Shown here in pieces: positions 13,471 to 25,050 of a stretch of 64,000 bases of DNA. The notes under the pieces were generated by a model. The model did not search any database. It was given only the letters and a program-made list of their open reading frames with translations, and was not told where the DNA came from. Positions within the stretch are counted from its first letter, which is position 1; the number at the start of each line of letters is the position of its first letter. Position numbers and translations under genes: made by a program. This stretch comes from Tolypeutes matacus (taxonomy: Eukaryota > Chordata > Mammalia > Cingulata > Chlamyphoridae): positions 8,924,599-8,988,598 of the forward strand of contig JAKSZT010054324.1 in the NCBI GenBank assembly GCA_026826555.1, written 5' to 3'.

Positions 13471-15025
13471 TTATTTTAGGCTCTCTAAATGCCTTGGTTC
13501 TTACTGCTTTGGTCCCATTCCTGATATGCAGATCTCTTGCCTAGTTTGACATCTGGTGACACATATCCATTAGTTTTGGTCTCTTGCTATTTATTCTTGA
13601 TCTCTGTTGTCTTTTGTCATACACTCTGGTCATCGATATGATGACTAATGGTGCCTCACTGGGCCTCCCTGCCAAGCTGACTTCCATTGCCTTGATCACT
13701 GACCTTCCCCACATCTTTTCTGGTATAACTGAAACTCCTCATCATGATTACACACAGACATGATCTGCTGCTCTCAGGTCCTGTATGAAACCAGGACAAT
13801 GATATGCACACCATCTCTTGAACCCCAAGACTCTACTTGATAACCTATACTTCTCAAATATCAGCCATCAATTTACAAGCCAGTTCAACAGAAGCACAAC
13901 AACACATGGTATCATTTGGTCATTCATTCACATTTATTTAATTGCTTAGTCTACTGCATTCAGTCATAGTGAAGAGCATACCTACATTCTTCCTCCTTAT
14001 CTCTACACTCATGACTCTAAACAGCAGAAACAGATAAGGGAGTGAATGACTCAGAGCACATGTGGAAGAATCTGAAAATTCTCAGGATATAAGAGGATGC
14101 TGTGGACCCGTCTGGTACAGAAAGGAAGATCAAATCCCAGGGAAAGAGGGGAACATGGATAGCAGGAACTTCGGGGGCACCAAAATAATTGAAAGAGCTG
14201 AGACATAAAAATGGAGGGAGAGGTGAGAAACAAAGAAGGGACATTTTCTATTTAAGGAATATCAATTTGGGGGTCATTTACAGATCTAGGAAATGAGGCT
14301 CCATACTCTTTGAATAATGAATAGAAAGGAATTTGCTAGATTAGAGAAAGAAATGCCTACCTTCTCATGCCATTTCCTCCATTCCATCCAGGTTTGGATT
14401 TAATCAACAGAAACCTTGAATAAAGAGCTTCTTGGACCTTCTTCAGCTTTCTTTGTGTGTGTCTTTTCTTTCAGCCAAAAAAAGTGAGTAAATAACAGTA
14501 CCCAGCCACCACAACTACCCTCCCCCCCCAAATAAGAGCAATCAATGACTCTCTAGTGTGGGTGAGGAAGTGGCATGGAAATCTACCTAGCTGGAAGAAA
14601 TGAAGACCAATTTCCTCTTTTACCCTCCATAGATAAGAACTTACAGATACCACCTGTGGGCCAAAGTTAGCGCACCTGATGCCAAGTAACAAGTATTAAC
14701 AAATTATCCTTCATAAGGTTTGAGTTCTCGTTGCTTGTGATACTGGGCAAACCTGTTTTGTAAATGATAAAGAGTGTGCCTATCTTGTACTATAGACCCC
14801 ATCAGAGCCCCACACACATACACATACACATACCCTATCCTATCCTAAAGTTAAACATTTCAGGGATCTTGAAAAAATATATATTTTACCACTGTGATTA
14901 CATTGCTGATAACTTTATAACTTTGGGATAGTCCATTTGGCTTTGTCCATTTTTGTTGACATACTTAATAGTTGTCCTAATGTCAGACATGTCTATATTC
15001 ATTTTATAATTTCTGTGTTTCTTTT
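13471..15025. other. No gene or identified repeat
   Basis: Two overlapping minus-strand frames of 75 and 60 codons near 14.0-14.2 kb read through low-complexity-looking sequence and lack any domain. A run of nine C lies near 14521. Nothing else identified. Confidence 0.4.
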
Positions 15026-15027
15026 TT

Positions 15028-15125
15028 TTTTAAATAAAATTTTATTAAAGTATATCATATGTACATGAACATATATAAACAGTAAGTGTACAGAAAAAGT
15101 TGTGAACTTACAAAGGGGTGTATTG
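15028..15125. repeat. Ancient interspersed repeat, family unassigned
   Basis: 'ttttattaaagtatatcat' and 'agtaagtgtacagaaaaagt' resemble a widespread old mammalian repeat. Assignment needs a consensus search. Confidence 0.35.
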
Positions 15126-15129
15126 TTTT

Positions 15130-15290
15130 TATTCCCATTTTTATGGAAGAAGAAACCAAAGCACCACAAAGTCAAGGTACTTGAACAAGATCCTGAACCA
15201 GTAAGTGGCAGGAATGGGATCTAAACTTGCATCTGAGTGCCTCTAAGACTCGTGCTCTTTACTTCACACAACTCCTTAAATACCCTCATA
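15130..15290 (-). mobile_element. MIR SINE
   Basis: Antisense MIR: 'attcccatttttatggaaga', 'agtcaaggtacttgaacaag', 'agtaagtggcaggaatggga' and 'ctcgtgctctttact'. Confidence 0.85.
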
Positions 15291-15524
15291 CAGTAGGCAG
15301 AACAATTTGAGGATAAATGCAACTCATTATCAGTGTATATCACAAGCCAAAATGACAAAAGTCATTTTGTAAATTTCTATTAGTTTAATTTTTCATCTTT
15401 ATAAAGCCTCAACTGTAAATGCTAGTATTTCCTGACTCACTTTTGCAGATGGACAAATTCCATTATTTTGGTTCATCACCTGACAGCAGATGGAAGCTTC
15501 ATAAATTCCTACAGCTAAGAATCA

Positions 15525-15715
15525 GGCACCTTGCTAAGCACTTTACAATAGTTGCCTTTTTCGTTCCTCAGGCTAAGCATATAAGATAGGCATTATCATT
15601 ATTAACCCTAACTTATGAACAAAAAATTTAAGATTTAGAGAGATCAAATAGCATGTTACTTACATGGTAAGTAATAGACCAAAGATTTTAACTCATGCTC
15701 TTAATCACTGTTTTA
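15525..15715 (-). mobile_element. MIR SINE
   Basis: Antisense MIR: 'ccttgctaagcactttacaa', 'taggcattatcattattaac', 'tttagagagatcaaatagca' and 'ctcatgctcttaatcactg'. Confidence 0.82.
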
Positions 15716-15824
15716 CTGCCAATAAACTTAATATCCAGAGCTTTGTGGAGAACCCAGGTATAACTTCCTATTCATTTCACCAAAACACTATAAATTTCCT
15801 CAGTATATTTCAAAAATGTCCCAA

Positions 15825-15950
15825 ATGCATTCATTCACTCAGCCATTAATGCATTTGCCTATTTATTCAAAAGGCATCATTCTAGGTAACAGGTGTACAG
15901 TTATGAACATACAAAGTCCCTATCCTCATGGACCTTTTGGTTTCGTTCAT
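15825..15950 (-). mobile_element. L2 LINE 3' end
   Basis: Antisense L2 tip: 'tcattcactcagccattaat', a 'cattctaggtaacaggtgta' block and 'tatcctcatggaccttttgg'. Confidence 0.65.
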
Positions 15951-18069
15951 ATTCAAGGTCCTCTAGTATTTGCTTATGTGAGATGGTTTCTCACAGGGGA
16001 AGGCAGTCCACCCTCTGCCACTCACACTAGAATCAGAGAGCCAGTGTAGGACAGAAAGTCCATAGAGTATGCTGTAGACAGAAGCAACCACTCCCTCTCT
16101 GTGAAGAATAGTATTTCCTCTGTTTTTATTTGGATCCAAGTTTACAGACCCAACTTACGTAAGTTACATGCTTTTTCACAAATATTCTTAAATATGTGTT
16201 ATGATATAGATAACGTATGTGTGTATTCCCAAACCTTTCCTTTAAAAAAAGACAGGGACTTTGCCTCTTCAAATCTCTTCCTTTGGCTGTGATTAAAATC
16301 TTAAAGATCATTATCCTAGAAGTATGGTTGGGCTTCTTTTCCTCTAAGTGCTTTACTTTTCACTTGCCCATCCATAAGCTCAAAGATGCCCCATATTCAG
16401 CAAAACATAGCAATTAGAAACAGAGTCAATATCTCAACCAATAGGGATTTCTTTTTCTCATCACAACAGAGTTAGTTCTTTTAAAAGCGTACAGTCTCCC
16501 AGAGGCAAAACCTGGAGGGGCATCACCTGCAAGTTCACATGAGTTTTTGAGACTTCAGAATTGCCATCCAGGCAACTTTCATGCCCCATTAAATGTACAG
16601 ATGCAAAAGTCCTGAATTTACCCTTGTTTTATTTAATAGGGGTTGATTAGCTTTGCAATTAAGTCATATAGTTCTTAGGCTTTGCTCTGAAAGAGTACCC
16701 ATCTACTTACTGCCACTTAAAAAGTCTTACATCCAGTATAATAGCCTTTTCAGTTAGTTTCAATTGGAAAGAACAGACAATATCTCACAGCACCATTTAA
16801 CACAAATTCAGTCTACAAGTACACTAAGGAACAAGCAACCCTCTCAGTTTGCAGTTAATGAATCAAAGTTTAAGACGACAAATTGGCTGGCTGAGGCAAA
16901 ATAGTTAATTAACTTTTAGTCAGAAATATTCATCCTGCTTTTCTGGCATAAACAAGTCTCCTGAACCCTGTTTACTTACTCCAGTGTTTTTCTCCTCTTC
17001 TACATCCCTAGGCACCATTCAGAGCTCTTAATATATCATGTTAGAGGAGCTTCATAATTTTAACCCAATTTTTTAAAGTTTTCAGCCTTCAAGACAAAAA
17101 CATTACATCTCCTCATCATTAATTTGGGTTCTATAAACACTGGAGTATAAAATTTTTAAGAGAGAGAAAAACACAAACCTCAGACATCACATTCTGTGGC
17201 CTCCATGACTTTGAATGCTAATTTAATCAGACTTTGTGTTTCTTAAAGTAAACACATTAATTCCAAATGTTTGGTTAGCTCAGGTTGTTCAGCCTGTCAG
17301 GTACAGCTGAATTCTAAAGTTGTAGTGGACCTGACATGTCCAATTAGCAAAAAAGTTTAATGGCAATCACTCTGGACCCTCTTGCCTTTGGTGCTTTACA
17401 GATGCACCATTTCCTTAAAACAACATTTTTAATATTAGCTAATGAGAGAACTGTGTCAACAGCTTTGATGAATATATACCTGAACAGCCATCACATTATA
17501 TGCTCCCTAGCCACTCTTTTAAAGTCCCCTTTTGCTAAATTTCTTCTCCCCCTTCCCCATTATCATGTTTCTTCTGGAGAGAACATTCATGCTTTCACTG
17601 AGAATGGCATCTATTTGTTATCTTCTGTCATTGCCCCGTGTTTTCCAAAGGAAGACTGTCTGCTATAGTGAATGCTTACATTTAACAGCGGCTGACACTA
17701 AACACTGCTAAAATTTTGTTCTTTGCAGTGTTGCCGCAAAGTTTACTTTTTTCTCGCCCTATGCCAGACTTCTTAAACCTCAAGTCATCATCATTTTATG
17801 AGATGGTTTTTCCAAAAGCAAATTACAGGTTCATGAATTAAGTAAGTGTTGGACGAGAAAAGGTGCTTATTTTTGAAGTGACTCATTTGTGTGCACATGA
17901 AAGGTAAGGCTAATGCCCTTTTACTTACATTTAGAGATAGGCATAGTGTTCTCAAGAAGGCAATTCTCAACTAAAAAGTAAATTATGTCCCCAAAGTTTA
18001 TTTGTAAGCTGACCACTGGGAAATGTAGATGCATATTCCCATAAAACCAATCCTATACAAGCTTGATAT
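15951..18069. other. Repeat-poor stretch, no gene seen
   Basis: About 2.1 kb almost free of recognisable transposons. A 102-codon plus-strand frame at 17360-17668 has no recognisable domain and no evidence of splicing or regulation, so I do not call it a gene. The part at 16.6-17.3 kb is a candidate for conserved non-coding sequence only because old repeats are absent. Confidence 0.4.
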
Positions 18070-18190
18070 TGTTTAGTTCAACAAACATTTGTTGAACTCT
18101 TGCAAGGTTCCAGGTGAGGTGCTAAGAGCCAGGTATAGTAAGATGGATAGGAGGGAGAGCTGTCCTCAAGGATTTACAAGAAAATGAGAC
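18070..18190 (-). mobile_element. L2 LINE 3' end
   Basis: Antisense L2 tip: 'caacaaacatttgttgaact', 'ggtgaggtgctaagagccag' and 'gctgtcctcaaggatttaca'. Confidence 0.7.
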
Positions 18191-18469
18191 AATTTATTTT
18201 TATGAGAACTCCAAAGCTTTTCCTTAGAGATCCAAGCATGTATCTCCCTCAGTCTCCTGGTGACTCCTCACATCTCTACACCCACCACCTCCCTTGTCAC
18301 GTAGAGCAAAGACTCTCCTGTGCATACTTCCAATGCAGTGTGACAGGTGTAGAGAGTGTTATAGAAACACAGAGGGGACTCATTCCAGATGGGGAGGGGT
18401 GAGTGGGGGTTCCTGAAGGGGTGATAGCTGAGTCAAATTCTTAAGGATGGGGAGAGCTTACTAAGCCAG

Positions 18470-18662
18470 TGATTCTCAAAAAGTGTGACCCTCAGACCAG
18501 CAGCATCAACCTGGTCTGGGAACTCGTTAGAAATGTAAATTATTGGGCCCCACTCTGGAGCCGCTGAATCAGAAACTCTGGAGCTGGACTCAGCAGTCTG
18601 GATTTTAACTAGCCCTCAAGGTGATTCTGATGCCACTAAAGTTTGGAAGCTACTGAATTAAG
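18470..18662 (+). mobile_element. MER20 (non-autonomous hAT DNA transposon)
   Basis: A near full-length MER20. It begins 'cagtgattctcaaaaagtgt', contains 'accagcagcatcaacctggt', 'gggaactcgttagaaatgta', 'gaatcagaaactctgg' and 'aaggtgattctgatgcc', and ends at 'gaagctactga'. The ends form the expected degenerate terminal inverted repeat. MER20 copies can act as enhancers in placental mammals (established knowledge); nothing here shows that this one does. Confidence 0.9.
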
Positions 18663-18759
18663 GCAAGTTTTCAGGCAGTAGAACAGAAAGAGGGGCCAAT
18701 ATTGTATGGAGCAAGTTACGTAAACTAACACTTAGGGTTGTTGTAGTAGATCTTCCAGC

Positions 18760-19140
18760 TGCTCTGAGTGTTGGCTGCCCAGAGCTCACAGCTGCACGCT
18801 TCTCCTGAGAATTTTCCTCAGCCTATGGAAGGTGGCTTTCCTGGGAACTGGGAAGCTTTCCCTTTCCAAAGATGAAAAGCCAGTGATGGACTGATAGGGA
18901 GATTACAGAGGGCCAACTCCCTTACCTCAAGATAGGAAAACTGTGGTATTAATCATGCTCCAGGGCTCCCCATTAGACCAGCTGATCCCACTTCTTTGCC
19001 TGGCTTCTTTCCTACCCAATCCTACTTCCCTCTCTCCCCTCCTGGTTTTTCCTGAGAGAATTCCCCCAGTAAGTCTCTGGCACAGGAATTCCCCTCTCAG
19101 GCTGTTTCTAGAGAACCCAACCCAAGACAGAGGTACACAG
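18760..19140 (+). mobile_element. Decayed LTR-like fragment, 3' end
   Basis: The end 'gagagaattcccccagtaag' ... 'gagaacccaacccaagacag' matches the last ~80 bases of an old mammalian LTR type. Related ends occur at 23.9 kb and 44.0 kb. The 5' boundary is a guess. No internal retroviral sequence is seen. Confidence 0.5.
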
Positions 19141-20100
19141 CATGAGAATGCATGGGCAACTGCATGAGGTTTGTGTTGATGGAGCCTAAAGTGAGCCAGA
19201 GACTGGTGGGAGCGGGGGATAGAAAGATGGGAGGAGCCAGTCTATGTGGTACTTTGGGCAACAACAATCCATTAAAGATTTAAGACACACATATACACAC
19301 ACATAGAGAGACTGAACTTCAATACATAGAAAGTATTGTTGTAGATGGGTGAAGGGAAATCACTCAAGCTAAGATTGCCAGGAAGGTATCTTTCCTATTT
19401 ACAATAATAGGGACAACTCAAGCCTTTCCATCCCACTCTCAGTAGTCACCAGATCCAAGCAACAGAGGTCAGGGGCTATGTGATCATTTGTAGAGACAGA
19501 GATTCTTTGCAGATTTATAAGAGAAAGGAGGATGAGAAGTGTCAAGGTGAAGAACTGGGTTAATCCTCTAAGTAATGATGAATTGGGAAGAGATAGGCCC
19601 TGTGAGGAAGAGAAATCTTGGAGTCCAAAGGAAGGAGCTTCAGTAAGGGTCAAACATGGATTTTCCCCTCTTCCTTCTTCTTCAGCTTCTTCCTTACTTG
19701 TGTCAGGGAGCTCCTGCTGGTATAAACTACTAAGGCCACATTCTTTTCTTCTAAGAATTTTTGTTTTCCTTTCCATTCCATCAGCAATTGCTTCCGACCT
19801 GCCTCTTTCTGCAACCTGTCCTAGTGCAATAATGGGAATCCAGTCAATATTCCAATATTCCCCTCTTCTTCTGCCACTCAAATGCCTTTTGAGGTTATTT
19901 ATTTTTTCCCTGTTAGCACAATTGAAAAATAGACCAGGGAGATGCAATAAATTATTGTTCTAACATTTTTATTGTGTGCCTCCCCCAGTTTCCATTCCCT
20001 TGTCTTATAGCAACAGTCCTTAGTTTTCTTTTAAGGCGCCCCACTGCCTTCTTTCTCTGTCCATGTGACCTAAATGGGTATGCACCATTAGTTTCATCAA
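19141..20100. other. No gene called; longest chance frames of the window
   Basis: A 182-codon minus-strand frame (19399-19947) and a 143-codon plus-strand frame (19532-19963) overlap almost completely. Neither shows a recognisable fold, signal peptide or domain. Two long frames on opposite strands are what a local lack of TAA/TAG/TGA gives by chance or in an old repeat. The window's only modest coding suspicion sits here. Confidence 0.35.
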
Positions 20101-20109
20101 AGAGAGGAT

Positions 20110-20395
20110 CCCTTTCTCACTTCATTTGACCCTTGAAATATGAATAGCTGGGGATTCTAAAGCTACTGTGCCATCATTAATGGAGAGGAGGGCCTTCTGG
20201 AGACTCTGAAGGACTTCCATCAGAGGGGGAATAAAATATTGCTTGATCCCTGAAATTAGCAGGGTCTGAAGCCCAATCTACCCTGGATCTATCAGTTATG
20301 TGAAACATTAAATTCCTTCTTGTTTTAAATCACCTTGAAATAGTTTTTCTATCACTTTCAAAAGAATTCTAACTGACATATGTTGCCTTATATTT
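20110..20395 (+). mobile_element. LTR-like fragment, 3' end
   Basis: 'gatctatcagttatgtgaaa', then 'cattaaattccttcttgttt', then 'tagtttttctatcactttca' and 'gaattctaactgacata' follow the 3' end of a common old mammalian LTR. The exact family is not assigned. Confidence 0.5.
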
Positions 20396-20399
20396 TTCA

Positions 20400-21115
20400 G
20401 AAAGTAAATATGATTAGAACCACATGTTTTTCTAGGATTCACTGATTTGTCAAAGGACCTGTAAATGTCTTCATTTTTCTTCTTTCATTAATACACTGTA
20501 TACCCATAAATATGTTGCAAGGAAATCTAGTTTGTGATGTTGTGTTATGCAAAATGTGAAAGGTAAGTGATGCTCTATAAATTCAGAAACTACTGTCTTC
20601 CACAAATGGCTCTTTATTTACTACAGGACTTCTTAGCGCCTTTAATGTGTGATTATGTGCTAAATCTCCAAGGGAGAGTAATAGTATGCCTAACTCCATC
20701 AACTTGTTTGGCTTCGGAAATCTTATTTTCATTGAGTAACTATGGAATACAATGACATCAAATACACTTTAGAAAATGGGGATCCAGATGGAATTCCAGA
20801 ACTTTTCTATTCTAAACTCCTCAGCATTTATGAATCATTTTAAGAATGGTTCTGTCTGAAAATGTATTTGGAGACAAGGGTGAAGGAGAATGATATTCAA
20901 AGGAGAGATATAAATGTGTATGCTTCCCACCACCACAATAAGATTTCATCACCTTTGAAAACATTGCAGGTTTTCCTTGTAATATAGTTATTTTTATGTT
21001 CATTGCTGCATGTGGTGTACATTTGTTGAATTTAAGATGATTGTATCCCTAAAATCTTTTAAAACACATTTATTAAAATTTTGAAAATCTTGTACCCAGA
21101 ACATGAAAACTACTA
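20400..21115. other. No gene or identified repeat
   Basis: AT-rich, repeat-poor sequence with frames of about 60 codons only. Confidence 0.4.
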
Positions 21116-21130
21116 TTCCAAATAATTATC

Positions 21131-21321
21131 TTTTTTTTTTTTTTTTTTTAAAGATTTTATTTATTTATTCATTTATCCCCCCCTTGCTGCTTGTGCTCGC
21201 TGGGTCAGCTAACCACGCCGTGCAGGCGGGCTTGCCTTCACCAGGAGGCCCCGAGAACCGAACCCAGGGCCTCCCATATGGTAAACGGGAGCCCTACTGA
21301 TTGAGCCACAGCCGCTTCCCT
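21131..21321 (-). mobile_element. tRNA-Ala-derived SINE of xenarthran (DAS) type, well preserved
   Basis: On the minus strand it opens 'gggaagcggctgtggctcaa', a tRNA-Ala-like head with A-box and B-box regions ('gggttcggttctc'). A GC- and CpG-rich linker follows, then a TAAATAAATAAAATC tail and poly-A (the 19-T run at 21131-21149 on the plus strand). It is flanked by an exact 11-base target-site duplication, aaataattatc, at 21120-21130 and 21322-21332. Intact CpGs and the perfect duplication suggest a fairly young insertion made with L1 machinery. A 65-codon frame here is a shadow of the SINE. Confidence 0.9.
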
Positions 21322-21332
21322 AAATAATTATC

Positions 21333-22690
21333 TTGAATACATATGAACAGAACAGATTTTAGAAACTCACTTATAAGGTTTGGCTGTACTTCCTAAAATG
21401 TTTTTGATGGAGTTTTAATGTTTTAAAAGTCTGACAGCTGCTTCTGAAAATGAAAGTACCGTTTGTCAGCAAGCTACAGTTAACTCATTTCAATAAATAG
21501 ATAATTTGTTCCTTTAGAAAACATTTCAAAGCATTCACTGACATTTGAGTAAAAGGAAAATCTCTGGGTAATTTCCAGGAGGGGAGGATCAAACTTGCAC
21601 ACCATCTCATCCCAAGCTCTCTGAAGGTGAGGGAAATTGGACACCTGAGGGCAGACTGCATTGGTTTCTGCAAAAGGTGTCAAATTGCAAGTAGTTCTCT
21701 TTTACCACCAGGCTTAATGATAAGAGACCAGATATGGAAAACTGATTCCTGTGTGTGACCTTTCATATTTACTTTAAAAAGACCTATCATCTAGAGCCAA
21801 GGTCAGACTCTTGAGAGTTCCAAAGAAGAAATCCAGAAATTGCTTGTAAGAATGACTTTATTGTAAGGATACATGGGAAATGGAAAGGGAAGTTGTAGCA
21901 GAACAATGTCCTGGTCAGGAGTGAGTGACAAATTTCACAAGACACTGGGAAATTCTACATAACTTTGCCAGGCAGGAGAACCTGCCTTTTCTTAGATTAC
22001 CTGGCATTTGTATTTCCCCCAAATTGTGAATTTGAATGGGTCCTTTTGCCTCAATAGGTATGAAACATTACTACTGAGCAGAGTTCATTCCAAATCACCT
22101 CAAAGATTATTGGCCTCCTAAACCCAACTCAGATGTGGTTGATTCCAGTTCTTGGACCTTCCCCTATACAACACTATGCTACAGCAAAGGCAGCAAATTT
22201 CAAAGAGGAGGTCTATGAAGGGCCCTTGCCTAATCCATTCACCTCAAAGCAAAAGGTTATCCAGGAATTTTCCCACAAACTAGAGCTCATTGGTTCTTTC
22301 ATTCCACCCTGAAACATTTTCTACTTTTCCTTTATAATTGTACTATCCCAGCACCATTTTGCCATTGAACAAGGGCCTTAGGAAATACTCTGAGCAGTGA
22401 TGCACCAGGAGTCCACCAAGGTGAGATTTCTGGGATAGAAGATACTGTGTCTTCCAACCATGTGGATCTCTGGAAACAGGGGTCAAAGGAGAGGAGGAAG
22501 AAATAATGGCTAGATTTCTAAAGTAGTTAAACAAATGCGATGCTATTTACAGAAACAAGGAAACCAGTGATCGGGCTCATTTATGATGAATTAGTTTTAG
22601 GATTGTGAAGGCCTAAATATAGAGATAATAGCTTAAAATCAGGCAATGAATGAGTCTTTTTTGTTTGGTTTTATTTTTAATGTAATGATT
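21333..22690. other. No gene or identified repeat
   Basis: About 1.35 kb without a recognisable repeat or gene. Two overlapping minus-strand frames of 67 and 62 codons near 21.5 kb show no domain. Confidence 0.4.
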
Positions 22691-22890
22691 CCTAAACTTT
22701 TTTTGGTGTCATACATCACTTTGAGCATCTAAGGACAGCTACAGATGCTCTCTTCAGGAAAAAAAAAAAAAAAAAGAAAAGAAAAACATACTGATGCAAA
22801 TACAGCCAAAATTGTACATATATTATAAGATTTCAGAACTCTCAGGTCAAGTTCCCCCAGCCCCCATCTATTGAAAAATATATTTTTAAA
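22690..22890 (+). mobile_element. Possible hAT-type DNA transposon fragment
   Basis: 'ttcctaaactttttttggtg' and 'tcatacatcactttgagcat' resemble the 5' end of Charlie-type hAT elements. An A-rich run (about 22759-22790) interrupts it. The far end is not clear, so the call is weak. Confidence 0.35.
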
Positions 22891-23515
22891 AAGAAGTAAA
22901 TCTGAGCACTGAATCCATACAGCTGTAGGACTTAATACTTCCTCCTCTTCTAGTTCACTTCCCTTACCCCAAAGAAACTAAAATTTTTTGTGTGCCAAAT
23001 CGTTTCTTGTCTAGCAATGCTTTTGAGAGATAATGAGAAACAAAACAGGGCAATTCGATGATAAGAGTTTCTAACCACTGCCAGCAAGAGAAAGACCCAA
23101 GGTATTCATTTTCTCAATTACTGCAATGCTCATTTTCTTGTTGGATGGGCGAGTGCTCCTGAGCAAACCTTGGGGCTAATTGTATATATCCTGGCATATA
23201 CAGTGTGCTCCAAGCTCAGAGGCAGCAGCTAGCAATTATATTCCACTGATTAATGTGCAATCCTAAATTTACAGACTTGATGGTCCAAAGAGGCTCCCTG
23301 CTATGTGAGATAATGAATAGGAAATTGTCAGAATAATTAGCCAAGTCAGACCTCACAAGTCTACCTGCAAGTTGAAAGTAACAAAACAAAAAACAAATGC
23401 CTGTCCTTTCACAGAATAAGAGAGTAGAAGACGGGATGTAGAGAAGGAGGAGGATAGCCAAGATACACATTTTTGCCATGTTTGCTTTATTTAGCTCACT
23501 GGCCATAGTGCCTGT
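22891..23515. other. Repeat-poor stretch, candidate conserved non-coding sequence
   Basis: No gene. The part at about 23090-23290 has no old-repeat signature and contains clustered TAAT/ATTA cores ('gctaattgtatata', 'gattaatgtgcaatc'). Such cores suit homeodomain binding but are common in AT-rich DNA. Confidence 0.3.
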
Positions 23516-23519
23516 AATA

Positions 23520-23955
23520 GATACAGTGGTTCACTGTCCAGATGCCCCTTCAATCTGCAGGGGCTTGTTCCCCCAGCTGCCAGAAGTGCTGCTGGTTCAA
23601 CTGTTGGCCTTCTGCAGGACTTGCCCTTAGCTGGAGAGAGATACCTGCCCAAGGTCAGGCCACCTTCCTGGGGAGAGAGGAAGACTGTCCATCCACATCC
23701 AATGATGGGCCAATGTGGAAGTATAAAGACTCCCACTCCACCCCCAAACACACCAGGACACAACTCAAAAGGACCATCCCAAATTTGAAGTTCCCTATGG
23801 GGTTGGCTGAAGCCTTGGAGAGACTGCATCACAGACCATCTTCTCCTTCTGCCCATTCCTAATTTCTTCCCTGAGAATATTCCTTAGTAAACTTCCTGCA
23901 CATTAATTGCTGTCTGAGTCTGCTTTCCAGGGATCCATCTATCAACAGTGTCAAA
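23520..23955 (+). mobile_element. Decayed LTR-like fragment
   Basis: Its 3' end, 'gaatattccttagtaaactt', 'cctgcacattaattgctgtc', 'gagtctgctttccaggga', is a characteristic old mammalian LTR terminus with a degenerate polyadenylation region. The same class of end occurs at 19.1 and 44.0 kb. Overlapping frames of 121 (minus) and 106 (plus) codons here are by-products. Confidence 0.55.
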
Positions 23956-24004
23956 TCACACATCAATATCAAGATTACTGAAAAAGAAAAAAAAAAATGT
24001 CCCT

Positions 24005-24125
24005 GACACTAGGAATAGTTCATTCAGTTCAGTATACACATGTTTTGGTATGCCTACCATATGTAAGGCACTGAGTTAGGCCTGTTCAGCCATGCCTGAA
24101 ACTACACTGAGGTTAATATTCTCTT
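24005..24125 (-). mobile_element. L2 LINE 3' end
   Basis: Antisense L2 tip: 'gttcattcagttcagtatac', 'accatatgtaaggcactgag'. Confidence 0.6.
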
Positions 24126-24289
24126 GAGATTTTTTTTGTTGTGGTAGTAGTGGGTTTTTTGTTTGCTTTGTATTTGTGTGTGTGTATGAACTGGATATAT
24201 GCATAGACACTAGCCTCAAAGCTGATCCTTCTAAGTAAATTCACTTCCATTTAGATTTTCTCACAGTCTAAACTACAAAAAAGAATACA

Positions 24290-24365
24290 GTATTTTAAAA
24301 AATACTCCAGGGAATGCTGTATTTTCTGTATGGTTTTTCTGTAAACCTTCATCTTCTCATATACC
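24290..24365 (+). mobile_element. L1 3' UTR tip
   Basis: 'gctgtattttctgtatggtt' and 'tttctgtaaaccttcatctt' match the final block of the L1 3' UTR at 1565-1625. Only the tip remains. Confidence 0.55.
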
Positions 24366-24929
24366 CCAAAGGAGAAGCTGTTGATGATAAAAATCAGTAT
24401 TTCTGTGTTACATTTGAAATAAATATGTGGCTACTGTAACTACGGTTTCAAATAGATCAAAGTAAGGAATATAGTGGAAATTATTAGGTAATCTCAGTTT
24501 GATGTCAATATTATTGTAAGTCATCAACCAAATAAAGGCCACTAAGATCTCTATTAACTATAAAGGCCAAAAATGGTGAGCTGTGTGCATGATATATGGT
24601 GAAAGATGGCCCACTTTACAAGTATTATATAACCCAGGTAGACCCCACCTTAAGCAAACCTGATGTACCAAAAGCTCAGATTACTGTAAAGGATAAATCA
24701 GACTGTGATTTTAGAAAGAATTCACTACAGGTTTTTTTATTATTATTATTATTTGCATTAAATTTATGTTCCAAACTTTACAATAAATTTACACTAAAGT
24801 TTTTATCAGCATATTTTTTACATCTCTATTTTAATATTTGAAACCTACTTCTAGGTCCCTATCTTCTATAAATATTAAAAACTGTACTGTTGCTTTCATT
24901 TTTTCAACCTATACATAAAACTCACACTA

Positions 24930-25050
24930 TTGCTACTTACCAGCAGTATGATCTTGGGTGAGTAGTTTACCCATCCAAAGCTTAAATTGTAAAATGGAGT
25001 TGGAAATTACTAGCTGAGAGCTGCTGAGACTAATGAGAAATATACGAGAA
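24930..25050 (+). mobile_element. MIR SINE, partial
   Basis: Sense MIR core: 'ttaccagcagtatgatcttg', 'ggtgagtagtttacccatcc', 'aaattgtaaaatggagttgg'. Confidence 0.75.

Noticed and set aside
17360..17668. 102-codon plus-strand frame
   Set aside because: It is the only frame of note in the repeat-poor stretch, but has no recognisable domain and no codon or splice evidence. Length is within chance for an AT-rich 64 kb window.
19399..19947. 182-codon minus-strand frame as a possible gene
   Set aside because: No recognisable domain, an overlapping 143-codon frame on the other strand, and no splice or promoter context. Chance or an old repeat explains it.
21131..21321. Functional tRNA gene
   Set aside because: The tRNA-Ala-like head continues into a linker, an AT-rich tail and poly-A with target-site duplications. 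It is a SINE, not a tRNA gene.
23491..23862. Overlapping frames of 121 (minus) and 106 (plus) codons
   Set aside because: Both lie in a decayed LTR-like fragment, with no domain and mutual overlap.
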